This document shows, piece by piece, positions 1-7,838 of a stretch of DNA of 14,659 bases (within the stretch, counting starts at the first letter, position 1; each line of letters begins with the position of its first letter). The position numbers and the translations under genes are program-made. This DNA is from an uncultured Lachnospiraceae bacterium (lineage in GTDB: Bacteria; Bacillota; Clostridia; Lachnospirales; Lachnospiraceae), in NCBI GenBank assembly GCA_910585065.1, contig CAJUCG010000060.1:1-14659 (forward strand), given 5' to 3'. Under the pieces are notes generated by a model. That model did no database searches. It was not told the origin of the DNA and saw only the letters and a list, made by a program, of their open reading frames with translations.

Positions 1-1482
1 ATCGTTTACCAGGAACAGGTTATGCAGATCGTGCGCGATCTTGCAGGTTACAGCTACGGGCGCAGCGATCTGGTGCGCCGCGCAATGTCGAAGAAAAAAG
101 AGTCCGTTATGGCAAAGGAGCGAAAAAATTTCGTCTACGGCAACGAGCAGGAACAGGTGCCAGGCTGTGTGGCGAGGGGTATCCCGGCGCAGGTTGCCAA
201 CCATATCTTTGACGAGATGACGGATTTTGCAAAATATGCATTTAACAAGTCCCACGCGGCAGCCTATGCAGTTGTCGCCTACCAGACTGCCTTTTTAAAA
301 TGCTATTACCCAGTGGAATTTATGGCGGCACTTATGACTTCTGTTATCGATAATCCGGGGAAGGTCGCGCAGTATATCTTTCATTGCAGGCAGCTTGGCA
401 TCTCAATTCTTCCGCCGGATATCAATGTGGGGGAGGCTTCTTTTTCCGTGGACGGCGGCGCGATCCGCTACGGTCTAACTGCGATCAAGGGGCTTGGAAG
501 ACCGGTGATCGACGAGTTAGTAAAGGAGAGAGCCCGCGGTGGAAATTATAAGGGGCTGAAAGATTTGACAGAGCGTCTTTCCAACAAGGAAATCAATAAG
601 CGCACACTGGAAAATTTTATTAAGTCCGGCGCGCTTGACACACTTCCCGGCACGCGCAAGCAGAAAATGTATGTCTATGCCTCCGTGCTTGATATGGTGG
701 CGGAGGAGAAAAAAGAGTCCGTCAGCGGTCAGATAAGTCTTTTTGATCTGATTGCGCCGGAACAAAAGCAGGAGTATGACAACCAATTCCCGGTGGTCGG
801 CGAGTATTCTAAAGAGGAAATATTGGCATTTGAGAAGGAAGTCCTAGGCATTTATATTAGCGGACATCCGCTTGAGGCTTACGAGGCGGCAATGCGCAAA
901 AATGTGACAAAGACAACACTCGACTTTTTGATTGACGAGGAAACGGGCGAATGCCGGGTACAGGACGGTGCGGTTGAGCGGATCGGCGGGATGATCACTG
1001 CCAGGACGCTAAAGACAACAAGAAATAATACTCTTATGGCATTTTTAACTCTGGAGGATATGGTCGGCGCGGTGGAGGTTATTGTCTTTCCGCGCGATTA
1101 TGAGAAGTATAAATTGCAGCTAAATGTAGATGCTAAACTTTATATTCTTGGAAAGGTGGTCGTGGAGGAGGATAAACCAGCCAAACTAATCTGTCAGGAG
1201 GTAATTCCATTCTCCGCAGTTCCAAGAGAAGTTTGGATACAATTCTGTAATAAGAACAATTTTGTTGAAAATGAACAAAATTTATATTCTTTATTGGGTG
1301 AATTTGACGGGAATGATACGGTTTGTATCTACTTATCGCAGGAAAAAGCCGTAAAAAAACTACCAAAAAGCAGAAATATTAGTATAAACAGCGATAGTTT
1401 ACAGAAACTTTATGAAAAATTCGGACAAGAAAATGTGAAGGTTACGGAAAAGAGTATTGAAAAACGCGGAAATTTATACTAA
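1..1482 (+). CDS. dnaE: DNA polymerase III subunit alpha, C-terminal part (5' truncated by window)
   Basis: This is the C-terminal 493 residues of the replicative polymerase catalytic subunit; the frame is open from base 1, so the gene begins upstream. The visible part starts in the polymerase core (the stretch QEQVMQIVRDLAGYSYGRSD is highly typical of DnaE). It continues through the conserved FAKYAFNKSHAAAYAVVAYQ block near residues 75-95, then the helix-hairpin-helix region (RYGLTAIKGLG, near residue 160). An OB-fold follows (GGMITARTLKTTRNNTLMAF, about residues 330-350, with VEVIVFPRDY after it), and then a C-terminal tail. The family and the dnaE-pfkA gene order are well known in Firmicutes. 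By eye the last ~95 codons (from about 1195) are clearly richer in A/T than the rest. The stop is TAA at 1480-1482, and a probable pfkA promoter overlaps the final codons. Confidence 0.97.
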   Translation: MVYQEQVMQIVRDLAGYSYGRSDLVRRAMSKKKESVMAKERKNFVYGNEQEQVPGCVARGIPAQVANHIFDEMTDFAKYAFNKSHAAAYAVVAYQTAFLKCYYPVEFMAALMTSVIDNPGKVAQYIFHCRQLGISILPPDINVGEASFSVDGGAIRYGLTAIKGLGRPVIDELVKERARGGNYKGLKDLTERLSNKEINKRTLENFIKSGALDTLPGTRKQKMYVYASVLDMVAEEKKESVSGQISLFDLIAPEQKQEYDNQFPVVGEYSKEEILAFEKEVLGIYISGHPLEAYEAAMRKNVTKTTLDFLIDEETGECRVQDGAVERIGGMITARTLKTTRNNTLMAFLTLEDMVGAVEVIVFPRDYEKYKLQLNVDAKLYILGKVVVEEDKPAKLICQEVIPFSAVPREVWIQFCNKNNFVENEQNLYSLLGEFDGNDTVCIYLSQEKAVKKLPKSRNISINSDSLQKLYEKFGQENVKVTEKSIEKRGNLY

Positions 1483-1485
1483 AAT
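1457..1485 (+). promoter_or_regulatory. Probable sigma-A promoter of pfkA
   Basis: A -35 box TTGAAA (1457-1462) and a -10 box TAAAAT (1480-1485) are separated by exactly 17 bases; each matches 5 of 6 consensus positions. Transcription would start near 1492 and give an ~87-base leader before pfkA. The promoter overlaps the last codons and stop of dnaE, so pfkA could be expressed independently as well as by read-through. Assigned by pattern only. Confidence 0.55.
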
Positions 1486-1578
1486 GGAAATCAATGAACG
1501 AAATGCGTTCTCGGGCGTACTATTCGAGTGCGCAAAGGATAGAAAACAAGAATGGGATCATTCGGAAAGAGGTAAATT

Positions 1579-2574
1579 ATGGCGAAGGCAAAAGCAGCAG
1601 ACAAAAAGCAGGTCAAGACAATCGGCGTTCTTACGAGCGGCGGGGATGCGCCGGGCATGAACGCTGCCATCCGTGCGGTGGTGCGCACAGCGATCGCGAG
1701 CGGGCTGAATGTGAAGGGCATCCGCAGGGGCTATACCGGTTTACTTGAGGAGGATATTGTGGATATGAATGCGCGCAGCGTGGCGGATATTATCCAGCGC
1801 GGCGGCACGATTTTGTATACAGCGCGCTGCCCGGAATTTATGACAACAAACGGGCAGGACAAGGGGGCGGATATCTGCCGCAAGCATGGGATTGACGGAC
1901 TTGTGGTGATCGGCGGCGACGGCTCCTTCCAGGGCGCGAGACAGCTTGCAGCAAGGGGAGTCAACACGGTAGGTCTGCCGGGGACGATCGACCTTGATAT
2001 TGCCTGCACGGAATACACCATAGGCTTCGACACGGCAGTCAACACCGCGATGCAGGCGATCGACAAGGTGCGCGATACCTCCACCTCGCACGAGAGATGC
2101 AGCATTATTGAAGTGATGGGCAGGAATGCCGGGTATATCGCGCTCTGGTGCGGCATTGCAAACGGCGCGGAAGATATTTTGACCGTGGAGTGCTACGACC
2201 GCGATGAGAGCAAGATTATTGAAAATATTCGCGCAAAGAAGAAGGTTGGCAAGACCCATCATATTATTATCAATGCGGAGGGGATTGGCGATTCCTACGG
2301 GATGGCAAAGCGTATCGAGACGGCGACGGGCATGGAGACCAGGGCGACCGTGATCGGACATATCCAGCGCGGCGGCAGCCCGACCTGCAAGGACAGAGTC
2401 TACGCCTCGGCGATGGGGGCAAAGGCTGTTGATATCTTAGCGGCGGGCGGGAGCAACCGTGTGGTAGCATACAAGCACGGAGAGTTTGTGGACTTTGATA
2501 TTGAGGAAGCACTGCGCATGAAGAAGACGCTTGACCCATATTTGTATGATATGTCAAAGAAATTGGCAAGATAA
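1579..2574 (+). CDS. pfkA: ATP-dependent 6-phosphofructokinase
   Basis: Phosphorylates fructose 6-phosphate to fructose 1,6-bisphosphate, the committing step of glycolysis, in the cytoplasm. The 331-residue length fits the ~320-residue bacterial PFK-A family plus a short lysine-rich N-terminal extension. Visible motifs are GGDAPGMNAAIR (21-32, ATP loop), GGDGS (112-116), PGTIDLD (134-140, with catalytic Asp138), the MGRNAGYIAL block (180-189) and GHIQRGGSP (260-268). Gly113 within GGDG and Gly135 before TID are the residues typical of ATP users; pyrophosphate-dependent enzymes usually carry Asp and Lys at the equivalent sites. One oddity is that the usual GTIDND motif reads GTIDLD, so Leu139 stands where Asn is common. 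The start ATG is preceded by AAAGAGG at 1566-1572. A hairpin terminator follows 6 bases after the stop. Confidence 0.97.
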   Translation: MAKAKAADKKQVKTIGVLTSGGDAPGMNAAIRAVVRTAIASGLNVKGIRRGYTGLLEEDIVDMNARSVADIIQRGGTILYTARCPEFMTTNGQDKGADICRKHGIDGLVVIGGDGSFQGARQLAARGVNTVGLPGTIDLDIACTEYTIGFDTAVNTAMQAIDKVRDTSTSHERCSIIEVMGRNAGYIALWCGIANGAEDILTVECYDRDESKIIENIRAKKKVGKTHHIIINAEGIGDSYGMAKRIETATGMETRATVIGHIQRGGSPTCKDRVYASAMGAKAVDILAAGGSNRVVAYKHGEFVDFDIEEALRMKKTLDPYLYDMSKKLAR

Positions 2575-2580
2575 GAAAAG

Positions 2581-2619
2581 AAAAAGGGCGGGGAATGAAA
2601 AAACTTCCTGCCCTTTTTT
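2581..2619 (+). terminator. Intrinsic terminator after pfkA
   Basis: An A-rich run leads into GGGCGGGGAA, a short A-rich loop, TTCCTGCCC and a run of six T. The arms pair with one G-T wobble and one bulged G. It lies directly after the pfkA stop and separates the housekeeping pair from the glycan gene run. The flanking A and T tracts can also pair, extending the stem. Confidence 0.87.
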
Positions 2620-2693
2620 GCAGGGAAAAATAAATTGAGAGCATTCGATATTATGTGGAAAAAATTGGAGGAAATATTGCCATGAATTTGGCA

Positions 2694-2700
2694 GGAGGAA
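2694..2700 (+). promoter_or_regulatory. Ribosome binding site that fixes the HAD-GH105 start
   Basis: AGGAGGA ends 5 bases before ATG 2706. In-frame earlier starts exist (GTG 2655, ATG 2682), but the residues from 2655 to 2705 do not resemble a protein domain, while the sequence from 2706 begins at once with the first strand of a HAD fold. Hence the gene is started at 2706. Confidence 0.8.
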
Positions 2701-2705
2701 GAAAA

Positions 2706-4364
2706 ATGAGCAAAAATCTAATTATCTTCACGGACAGCGGGGATACCCTGATCGATGAGGGCAGCCAGGTATTTGACGGGCGGGGAATCGTTACTAAGGC
2801 AGAATTTATTCCTGGTGCGAGGGAGCTTCTTACCGGACTTTACAAAGAAGGGTACCGCATCGCGCTGGTTGCGGATGGAGAGTGGGAATCTTTTCAGAAT
2901 GTGTACCGTGAAAATGGGTGTGGGTACTGTTTTGAGCAGTGGATTGTATCGGAGATTGTGGGGCAGCAGAAGCCGCATATAAGTATGTTTGATACGGCGA
3001 TGGAAAAAATGGGACTTACCGATGCGGATAAGCCCCGCATTGTCATGATTGGAAACAATTTAAAAAAGGATATTGCGGGGGCGAACCGCTACGGGCTTAC
3101 CTCCATCTGGCTTAATTGGTCGCCGCGCTATTTTCATGAGGTGGAGGAGGCGGACTGGCAGCCGGATTACACGGTAAGCACGCCGGAGGAATTGAGGGAG
3201 TTGATTTACTCTCTGGAGGAAGAGGGCGAAAAGTCTGCAGCAGAATTAAAATCTGAATTGTTGGGGGAACTGCGTACCGAGGCAGCGCGCAAACTAAAGC
3301 TTGTCATAAATGCCTTTACAAAGATATTGTATGAGGAGGACGAAGCTTTCCTTGAAAATATGAAAAGCCATAATCTGGCGGGGGATGATATCGAAAAATA
3401 CCACTACTGGGAGTGGACGCAGGGAGTGGGACTTTTCGGGCTCTGGAAACTTTTTTGCCGCGAGCGGGAAAAGGGGAAAACTGCGGCGGCTGAAAATTAT
3501 CTTGCCACGATTAAGGCTTACTATGACAGACAAATTTTAATCGGCTTTCCGGCATTAAATATCAACACGGTGACTCCGTATCTGACCATGTCCTTTCTGG
3601 CGGAATACACTGGGGAGGAAAAGTATTTAGATCCCTGCAAAGCGGCGGCGGAAGAGATTATGGAAAAATTTCTAAGAACCGAGGAGGGAGGATTTCAGCA
3701 CAAAACTTCCGATTGCCTAAATGAACAGGAATTATGGGATGATACCCTCTATATGACCGTTTTGTTTTTGGCGAATATGGGACGTATTTTGAGAAATCAA
3801 AAGATGATACAGGAGGCGCAGTACCAGTTTTTACTGCATGAAAAATATCTCTGCGACCAGGCGAGTGGTCTGTGGTATCACGGTTGGACGTTTAAGGAGA
3901 AAAATCATTTTGCGGGCGCGTTCTGGGGGCGCGGAAACTGCTGGATCACCATGGCAATCCCGGAATTTCTCTCGATTGTGCCGGAGGACGGTGCAGTCAG
4001 AAGAATGCTGACGGGGAGTTTAGCGCGACAGGTGGAAAGCCTCGCGAAATACCAGAGCGAAAATGGGATGTGGCATACCCTTGTGGATGATGAAACATCC
4101 TATGTGGAGGCGAGTGCAACTTGTGGTTTTGCCTACGGGATGTTAAAGGCGGTAAAGGATGGGCTAATTGATTCTTCCTACCGTGAAGTTGCAGAAAGGG
4201 CCACTTCTGCGATTCTTAGCTGTATTTCCGAGGAGGGGATAGTAAACCAGGTTTCCTACGGCACGCCGATGGGGCGGAAGGACAAAAATTTTTATAAGGA
4301 GATCCCATTAAAGTCAATGCCTTATGGTCAGGCGTTAGCGATGCTGTTTTTATCGGAACTGTAA
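2706..4364 (+). CDS. HAD-like domain fused to GH105/GH88 unsaturated uronyl hydrolase
   Basis: The 552-residue cytoplasmic protein joins two domains. Residues 1-170 have a HAD-fold layout: motif I TDSGDTL with nucleophile Asp10, motif III Lys89 (GQQKP), and motif IV GNNLKKDIAGA (116-126). The second motif-I Asp is Gly12, the motif-II Ser/Thr appears as Ala56 (LVADG), and motif IV has Asn instead of Asp. Residues 190-552 form an (alpha/alpha)6 hydrolase of the GH88/GH105 type: YWEWTQGVGLFGL (234-246), LWDDTLYM (343-350) with candidate catalytic Asp346, and WGRGNCW (407-413). The spacing of W344/D346 and of R409/W413 matches my recollection of YteR (W141/D143, R213/W217). Such enzymes hydrate the 4,5-unsaturated uronic acid at the end of lyase products, releasing it from rhamnose, mannose or other sugars. 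No signal peptide is seen. The GH38 gene follows after 24 bases. Substrate choice (galacturonyl versus glucuronyl) cannot be told from sequence. Confidence 0.9.
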   Translation: MSKNLIIFTDSGDTLIDEGSQVFDGRGIVTKAEFIPGARELLTGLYKEGYRIALVADGEWESFQNVYRENGCGYCFEQWIVSEIVGQQKPHISMFDTAMEKMGLTDADKPRIVMIGNNLKKDIAGANRYGLTSIWLNWSPRYFHEVEEADWQPDYTVSTPEELRELIYSLEEEGEKSAAELKSELLGELRTEAARKLKLVINAFTKILYEEDEAFLENMKSHNLAGDDIEKYHYWEWTQGVGLFGLWKLFCREREKGKTAAAENYLATIKAYYDRQILIGFPALNINTVTPYLTMSFLAEYTGEEKYLDPCKAAAEEIMEKFLRTEEGGFQHKTSDCLNEQELWDDTLYMTVLFLANMGRILRNQKMIQEAQYQFLLHEKYLCDQASGLWYHGWTFKEKNHFAGAFWGRGNCWITMAIPEFLSIVPEDGAVRRMLTGSLARQVESLAKYQSENGMWHTLVDDETSYVEASATCGFAYGMLKAVKDGLIDSSYREVAERATSAILSCISEEGIVNQVSYGTPMGRKDKNFYKEIPLKSMPYGQALAMLFLSEL

Positions 4365-4388
4365 AGGTAAAGCGGGCGGAGCAGTATT

Positions 4389-7300
4389 ATGGGGGAAAAA
4401 GATATGGGGCTTGGAAGGCAGTGGGAAGAGAGGTTAAAAATATGGGACGAGGCATTTACTCTGAACTTGTACCAAAAAATTAGGGCATTAAATCTTTGGG
4501 GCTTTACTACGATGGAACATATCAGCAGAGAGAGGGCGGAGACAGAGAATTATCAGCCGTTTGAGGAAGGGCGCGTATGGGGGAGAAAATGGGAGTATGG
4601 CTGGTTTCGCTGCCATATCACCTTGCCGGAGGAAACGTTGGGCAGGAGGGTGATGCTGCAGCTTTGTGTGGCATCGGAAATGCTGGTTTATGTAAACGGA
4701 AAAGAGGCGGGTTCCATTGACCGAAAACATAAGTATGTGCAGCTTACGCCCGCTGCCGTGAGAGGAGAAGAATTTGTAATTTATGCTGAGGCATATGCGG
4801 GTCATGGAGCGAGGTTGGAGGGGGCGGGGATCTGCCCAAGAGAAGCGGAAGTAATGCCGGAAACACCGGAATTTCAATGCCAGGTAAAAGAGAGCAGCTT
4901 TGGAGTTTGGAATGAGGAGATGTTTCAGGCGTATGCGGATTACCATGTGCTGTATGAACTGTGGCGCACGCTCCCGGAAAATAGCCTGCGGGGGATGCAG
5001 ATTGCACAGGCACTAAAGGAATTTACATACCTGGCGGATTTTGAGCTGCCGGAACCCTTTCGGACGGAGAGTGTAAGTTTTGCAAGAAAGCTGCTTGCGC
5101 CGCTGCTTGCGGCAAAGAACGGTACAAGCGCGCCTATATTTTCTGTTTTTGGTCAGTCCCATCTCGATCTGGCGTGGCTGTGGACAAATGAGGAGACAAA
5201 GCGCAAATCCGCGAGAACTTATGCGAATCAGGTGGCACTGATGGGGCGATATCCTGATTACCGCTTTCTTTTGTGTGAGCCGCCCATCCTGGAAAATCTG
5301 AAAAATTATTACCCGGATTTATACCGGAGGGTAAAAGAGTTTGTGGTGCGGGGAAATTTTATTTTGGATGGTGCTGTGTGGGTGGAAGGGGATACCAATA
5401 TGGCGGGCGGGGAAAGTCTGATTCGCCAGTTTGTATATGGAAAAAAATGGTTTTTGCAGGAGTTTGGCGTGGACAGCAAAGTAGCGTGGATGCCGGATAC
5501 TTTTGGGTACACGGGCGCGCTGCCGCAGATAATGAAGGGTTGCAGGGTGGATTATTTTGCAACGCAGAAACTGCTTCGTGCGGATCCTGAGAGTGAACCT
5601 TTCCCCTATAATCTGTTTTGGTGGGAGGGGATCGATGGGAGTAAGGTTTTGGCGCATCTTTTTAAGGAAAATAACGCAGTATTTTCACCCGCTAAGATGG
5701 TGCGGCGGTGGGAGGAGGACAGAAATCAAAAAGAGGGAATTTCAGGGATGATTTTCCCTTTTGGCTATGGGGACGGGGGCGGCGGTCCGACAGAGATAAT
5801 GCTGGAAATGTTAAATCGGTGCGGTGACTTACAGGGGGCACCGAGAACAAAGATCGAGGGACCAGAAGAATATTTTAGGAGAGTAAGCGGGCAGCCGATA
5901 GACAATACCTATTACGGGGAGCTTTACCTTGCGTGGCACAGGGGAACTTACACAGCGCAGGCACGAATAAAAAAGAAGGTGCGCCAGGCGGAGGCGGCAC
6001 TTCGCCAGGCGGATTTTCTTGCGGGGCTTTTAAGGCTTTTAGAAAACCCTTTGCAGGGTTTGACGACGCAGGAAAAAGAGATGGACGATCACTTAGAAAC
6101 TTTGTGGAAGGAGCTTTTATTTTGCGAGTTTCACGATATTTTGCCGGGAACTTCTATCCGAAAGGTCAATGAGGAGGCGGAAAAGTCTTTGGATAAAGTG
6201 CAGCGGGAGGCATTCTCACTCGCTGATTCGCTTCTTGTAAAGATCGCGGGGGAGGGAGCAATATTTAATTCTCTAAGCTGGCCGAGAAAATATGGGGGAC
6301 TTCTTCTTCCATCCTGCGGATTTATTCGAAAGGGTAAGGAATGGAAGCCCAAAAAAGGGGAGGGAACCATTCATGCCATTTTGGAAGAAAATGGAAAGAA
6401 AGTGATTGTGGAAAGTGAGTATTATCGCGCTGTTGTGGATTGTCTTGGCAGAATTCTAAGTCTTTGTGACCGGGAAACTAGATACGAGTACGCCGCAGGC
6501 GCACTCAATGAACTTTGTATGTACGGGGACGTGAATGTTGATTATGATGCGTGGGAGATCGGCAGGATGTATGAGGAAGTTCCCATTAAATTAAAGGGGG
6601 AGGGAGAGTTTTGCCTTTGTTGCGAGCCGGATGGGGTTCACATTGATATCCATAGAGAGGAAGCATATTTTACCTGGCAGCAGGAAATTATTTTTTTGGA
6701 AGGAAGCCGCAGGATCGATTTTAATACAAAGGTGGATTGGCGGGAGCGGCATAAGCTATTAAAGGCAGTATTTCCGACAACAGTATATACGAAGGAAGTG
6801 ATGGAGGAGATCCAGTTTGGCTATCTAAAGCGTCCAACTCACCGCTCAAGGCGGTATGAGCAGGATCTGTATGAAACCTGCCATCATCGCTATGCTGCAC
6901 TTTCAGACGGGAAAAATGGTTTTGCGGTGTTAAATAACTGCAAGTACGGCATTTCTGCAAAGGACAGCACGCTGGCACTGACACTTTTGCGCGCGCCGGT
7001 AAAGCCGGATGAGAAAGCGGATCAGGGGCAGCATGAATTTACCTACGCATTATATTGGTTTGCGGGACCATTTACAGAGAGTGATGTGGTGCGCGAGGCG
7101 TATGAACTTAATCTGCCCGTGCAGATCTCCGATGGTTTTTCCAAATTGAACGAAACAATAAGTTATTTCTCCATCGATCAGAAAAATATTATTTTGGAAA
7201 CTTTAAAGCCCGCGATGGAAAAAGAAAACGGTGCGGTGGTGCGTCTGTATGAGTCCATGGGAAGTGCGGTTGAGTGCAATTTGCTCGTGCCGCCCTCGGT

Positions 7301-7421
7301 AAGGGAAGTATGGATGTGCAATATGCTTGAGGAAAGGCAGGAGCGGGTGTTGCTTATGGGCAGGAGGGTTCAGCTTAAATTTCATTCTTTTGAAATTAAA
7401 ACCTTACTGCTTATTATATAA
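4389..7421 (+). CDS. GH38 alpha-mannosidase
   Basis: Retaining exo-alpha-mannosidase of glycoside hydrolase family 38, predicted cytoplasmic (no signal peptide), 1010 residues, normal for the family. An N-terminal beta-rich region (about 60-160) precedes the catalytic domain. Motifs seen: GQSHLDLAWLW (255-265) with zinc ligands His258 and Asp260; WVEGDTNMAGGESLIRQ (331-347); WMPDTFGY (367-374) with nucleophile Asp370, itself a zinc ligand in the family; GYGDGGGGPT (459-468); WHRGTYT (516-522); and FHDILPGTSI further on. The C-terminal third is the beta-sandwich part. All key residues are present, so it should be active. ATG 4389 has GGAG at 4378-4381, 7 bases upstream; ATG 4404 is an alternative with a GGGGG run before it. 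The close link to a GH105 enzyme suggests that it removes mannose exposed after loss of an unsaturated uronate. Confidence 0.95.
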   Translation: MGEKDMGLGRQWEERLKIWDEAFTLNLYQKIRALNLWGFTTMEHISRERAETENYQPFEEGRVWGRKWEYGWFRCHITLPEETLGRRVMLQLCVASEMLVYVNGKEAGSIDRKHKYVQLTPAAVRGEEFVIYAEAYAGHGARLEGAGICPREAEVMPETPEFQCQVKESSFGVWNEEMFQAYADYHVLYELWRTLPENSLRGMQIAQALKEFTYLADFELPEPFRTESVSFARKLLAPLLAAKNGTSAPIFSVFGQSHLDLAWLWTNEETKRKSARTYANQVALMGRYPDYRFLLCEPPILENLKNYYPDLYRRVKEFVVRGNFILDGAVWVEGDTNMAGGESLIRQFVYGKKWFLQEFGVDSKVAWMPDTFGYTGALPQIMKGCRVDYFATQKLLRADPESEPFPYNLFWWEGIDGSKVLAHLFKENNAVFSPAKMVRRWEEDRNQKEGISGMIFPFGYGDGGGGPTEIMLEMLNRCGDLQGAPRTKIEGPEEYFRRVSGQPIDNTYYGELYLAWHRGTYTAQARIKKKVRQAEAALRQADFLAGLLRLLENPLQGLTTQEKEMDDHLETLWKELLFCEFHDILPGTSIRKVNEEAEKSLDKVQREAFSLADSLLVKIAGEGAIFNSLSWPRKYGGLLLPSCGFIRKGKEWKPKKGEGTIHAILEENGKKVIVESEYYRAVVDCLGRILSLCDRETRYEYAAGALNELCMYGDVNVDYDAWEIGRMYEEVPIKLKGEGEFCLCCEPDGVHIDIHREEAYFTWQQEIIFLEGSRRIDFNTKVDWRERHKLLKAVFPTTVYTKEVMEEIQFGYLKRPTHRSRRYEQDLYETCHHRYAALSDGKNGFAVLNNCKYGISAKDSTLALTLLRAPVKPDEKADQGQHEFTYALYWFAGPFTESDVVREAYELNLPVQISDGFSKLNETISYFSIDQKNIILETLKPAMEKENGAVVRLYESMGSAVECNLLVPPSVREVWMCNMLEERQERVLLMGRRVQLKFHSFEIKTLLLII

Positions 7422-7436
7422 AGTTTTATTCTAAAA

Positions 7437-7460
7437 TAGTAAATATTATACTAGTAAATA
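7437..7460 (+). repeat. 9-bp direct repeat upstream of the small membrane protein gene
   Basis: TAGTAAATA occurs at 7437-7445 and again at 7452-7460 (period 15), within the A/T-rich 58-base gap after the GH38 gene. A possible -10 box TATACT (7447-7452) lies between and partly over the copies, but the matching -35 position (TTTTAT, 7424-7429) is poor. It could be an operator, or a chance result of base composition. Confidence 0.35.
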
Positions 7461-7479
7461 AAACGAAGAGGGAATTATT

Positions 7480-7797
7480 ATGGCAGCAGTTCTTTTTATT
7501 TTATCGCTGGGAGCGTTTGTAATAAGCGTGCGCTCATTTAAGCAAAAGGGATTTCTATTTAACAATGCATATCTGTATGCTTCGAAGCAGGAGCGCGAAA
7601 CGATGGATAAAAGCAAACATTATCGCCAGTCCGCCATTATATTTTTACTGGCAGGAATTGTATTTTTACTGAGCGCGGCGGCAGAACTATTTGGTGCTGG
7701 ATGGCTGTATTATCTTGTGACAGGCATTGTTATTCTTGCCATTATTTATGCAGTATTTTCCAGCATAGGAATTGAAACGGGGAGAAAGGATGTTTAA
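7480..7797 (+). CDS. Small three-helix membrane protein, DUF3784-like
   Basis: The 105-residue protein has three hydrophobic segments, roughly residues 1-18, 50-68 and 73-94. A polar loop between the first two contains KGFLFNNAYLYASKQERETMDKSKHYR. This layout (helix, loop with a K-G-F-L-F / K-x-E-R-E-x-M-D-K pattern, two helices) resembles the DUF3784 family of small Firmicutes membrane proteins, whose function is unknown; the assignment is from memory of the family pattern. GAGGG (7468-7472) lies 7 bases before the ATG. It sits between two enzyme genes with short gaps and is probably co-transcribed. It has nothing to suggest transport activity. Confidence 0.65.
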   Translation: MAAVLFILSLGAFVISVRSFKQKGFLFNNAYLYASKQERETMDKSKHYRQSAIIFLLAGIVFLLSAAAELFGAGWLYYLVTGIVILAIIYAVFSSIGIETGRKDV

Positions 7798-7838
7798 TTT
7801 GATCAGAATGCCGTTTGCATGGCAGAAAGAGGGACAGG

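Noticed and set aside
1731..2361. Long reading frames on the - strand opposite pfkA (141 and 206 codons)
   Set aside because: They lie entirely antisense to a clear pfkA gene, lack ribosome binding sites and show no domain-like sequence; they arise from the GC-rich codon pattern of the + strand.
2653..2685. A ten-codon leader-like frame ending at ATGA before the HAD-GH105 gene
   Set aside because: No attenuator hairpins or run of regulatory codons follow; most likely chance.
2620..2705. Promoter or catabolite-repression site upstream of the HAD-GH105 gene
   Set aside because: TTGAGA at 2635 and TATTAT at 2649 are only 8 bases apart, and no TGNAANCGNNNNCA-like palindrome is seen; I cannot support a promoter here though one is expected after the terminator.
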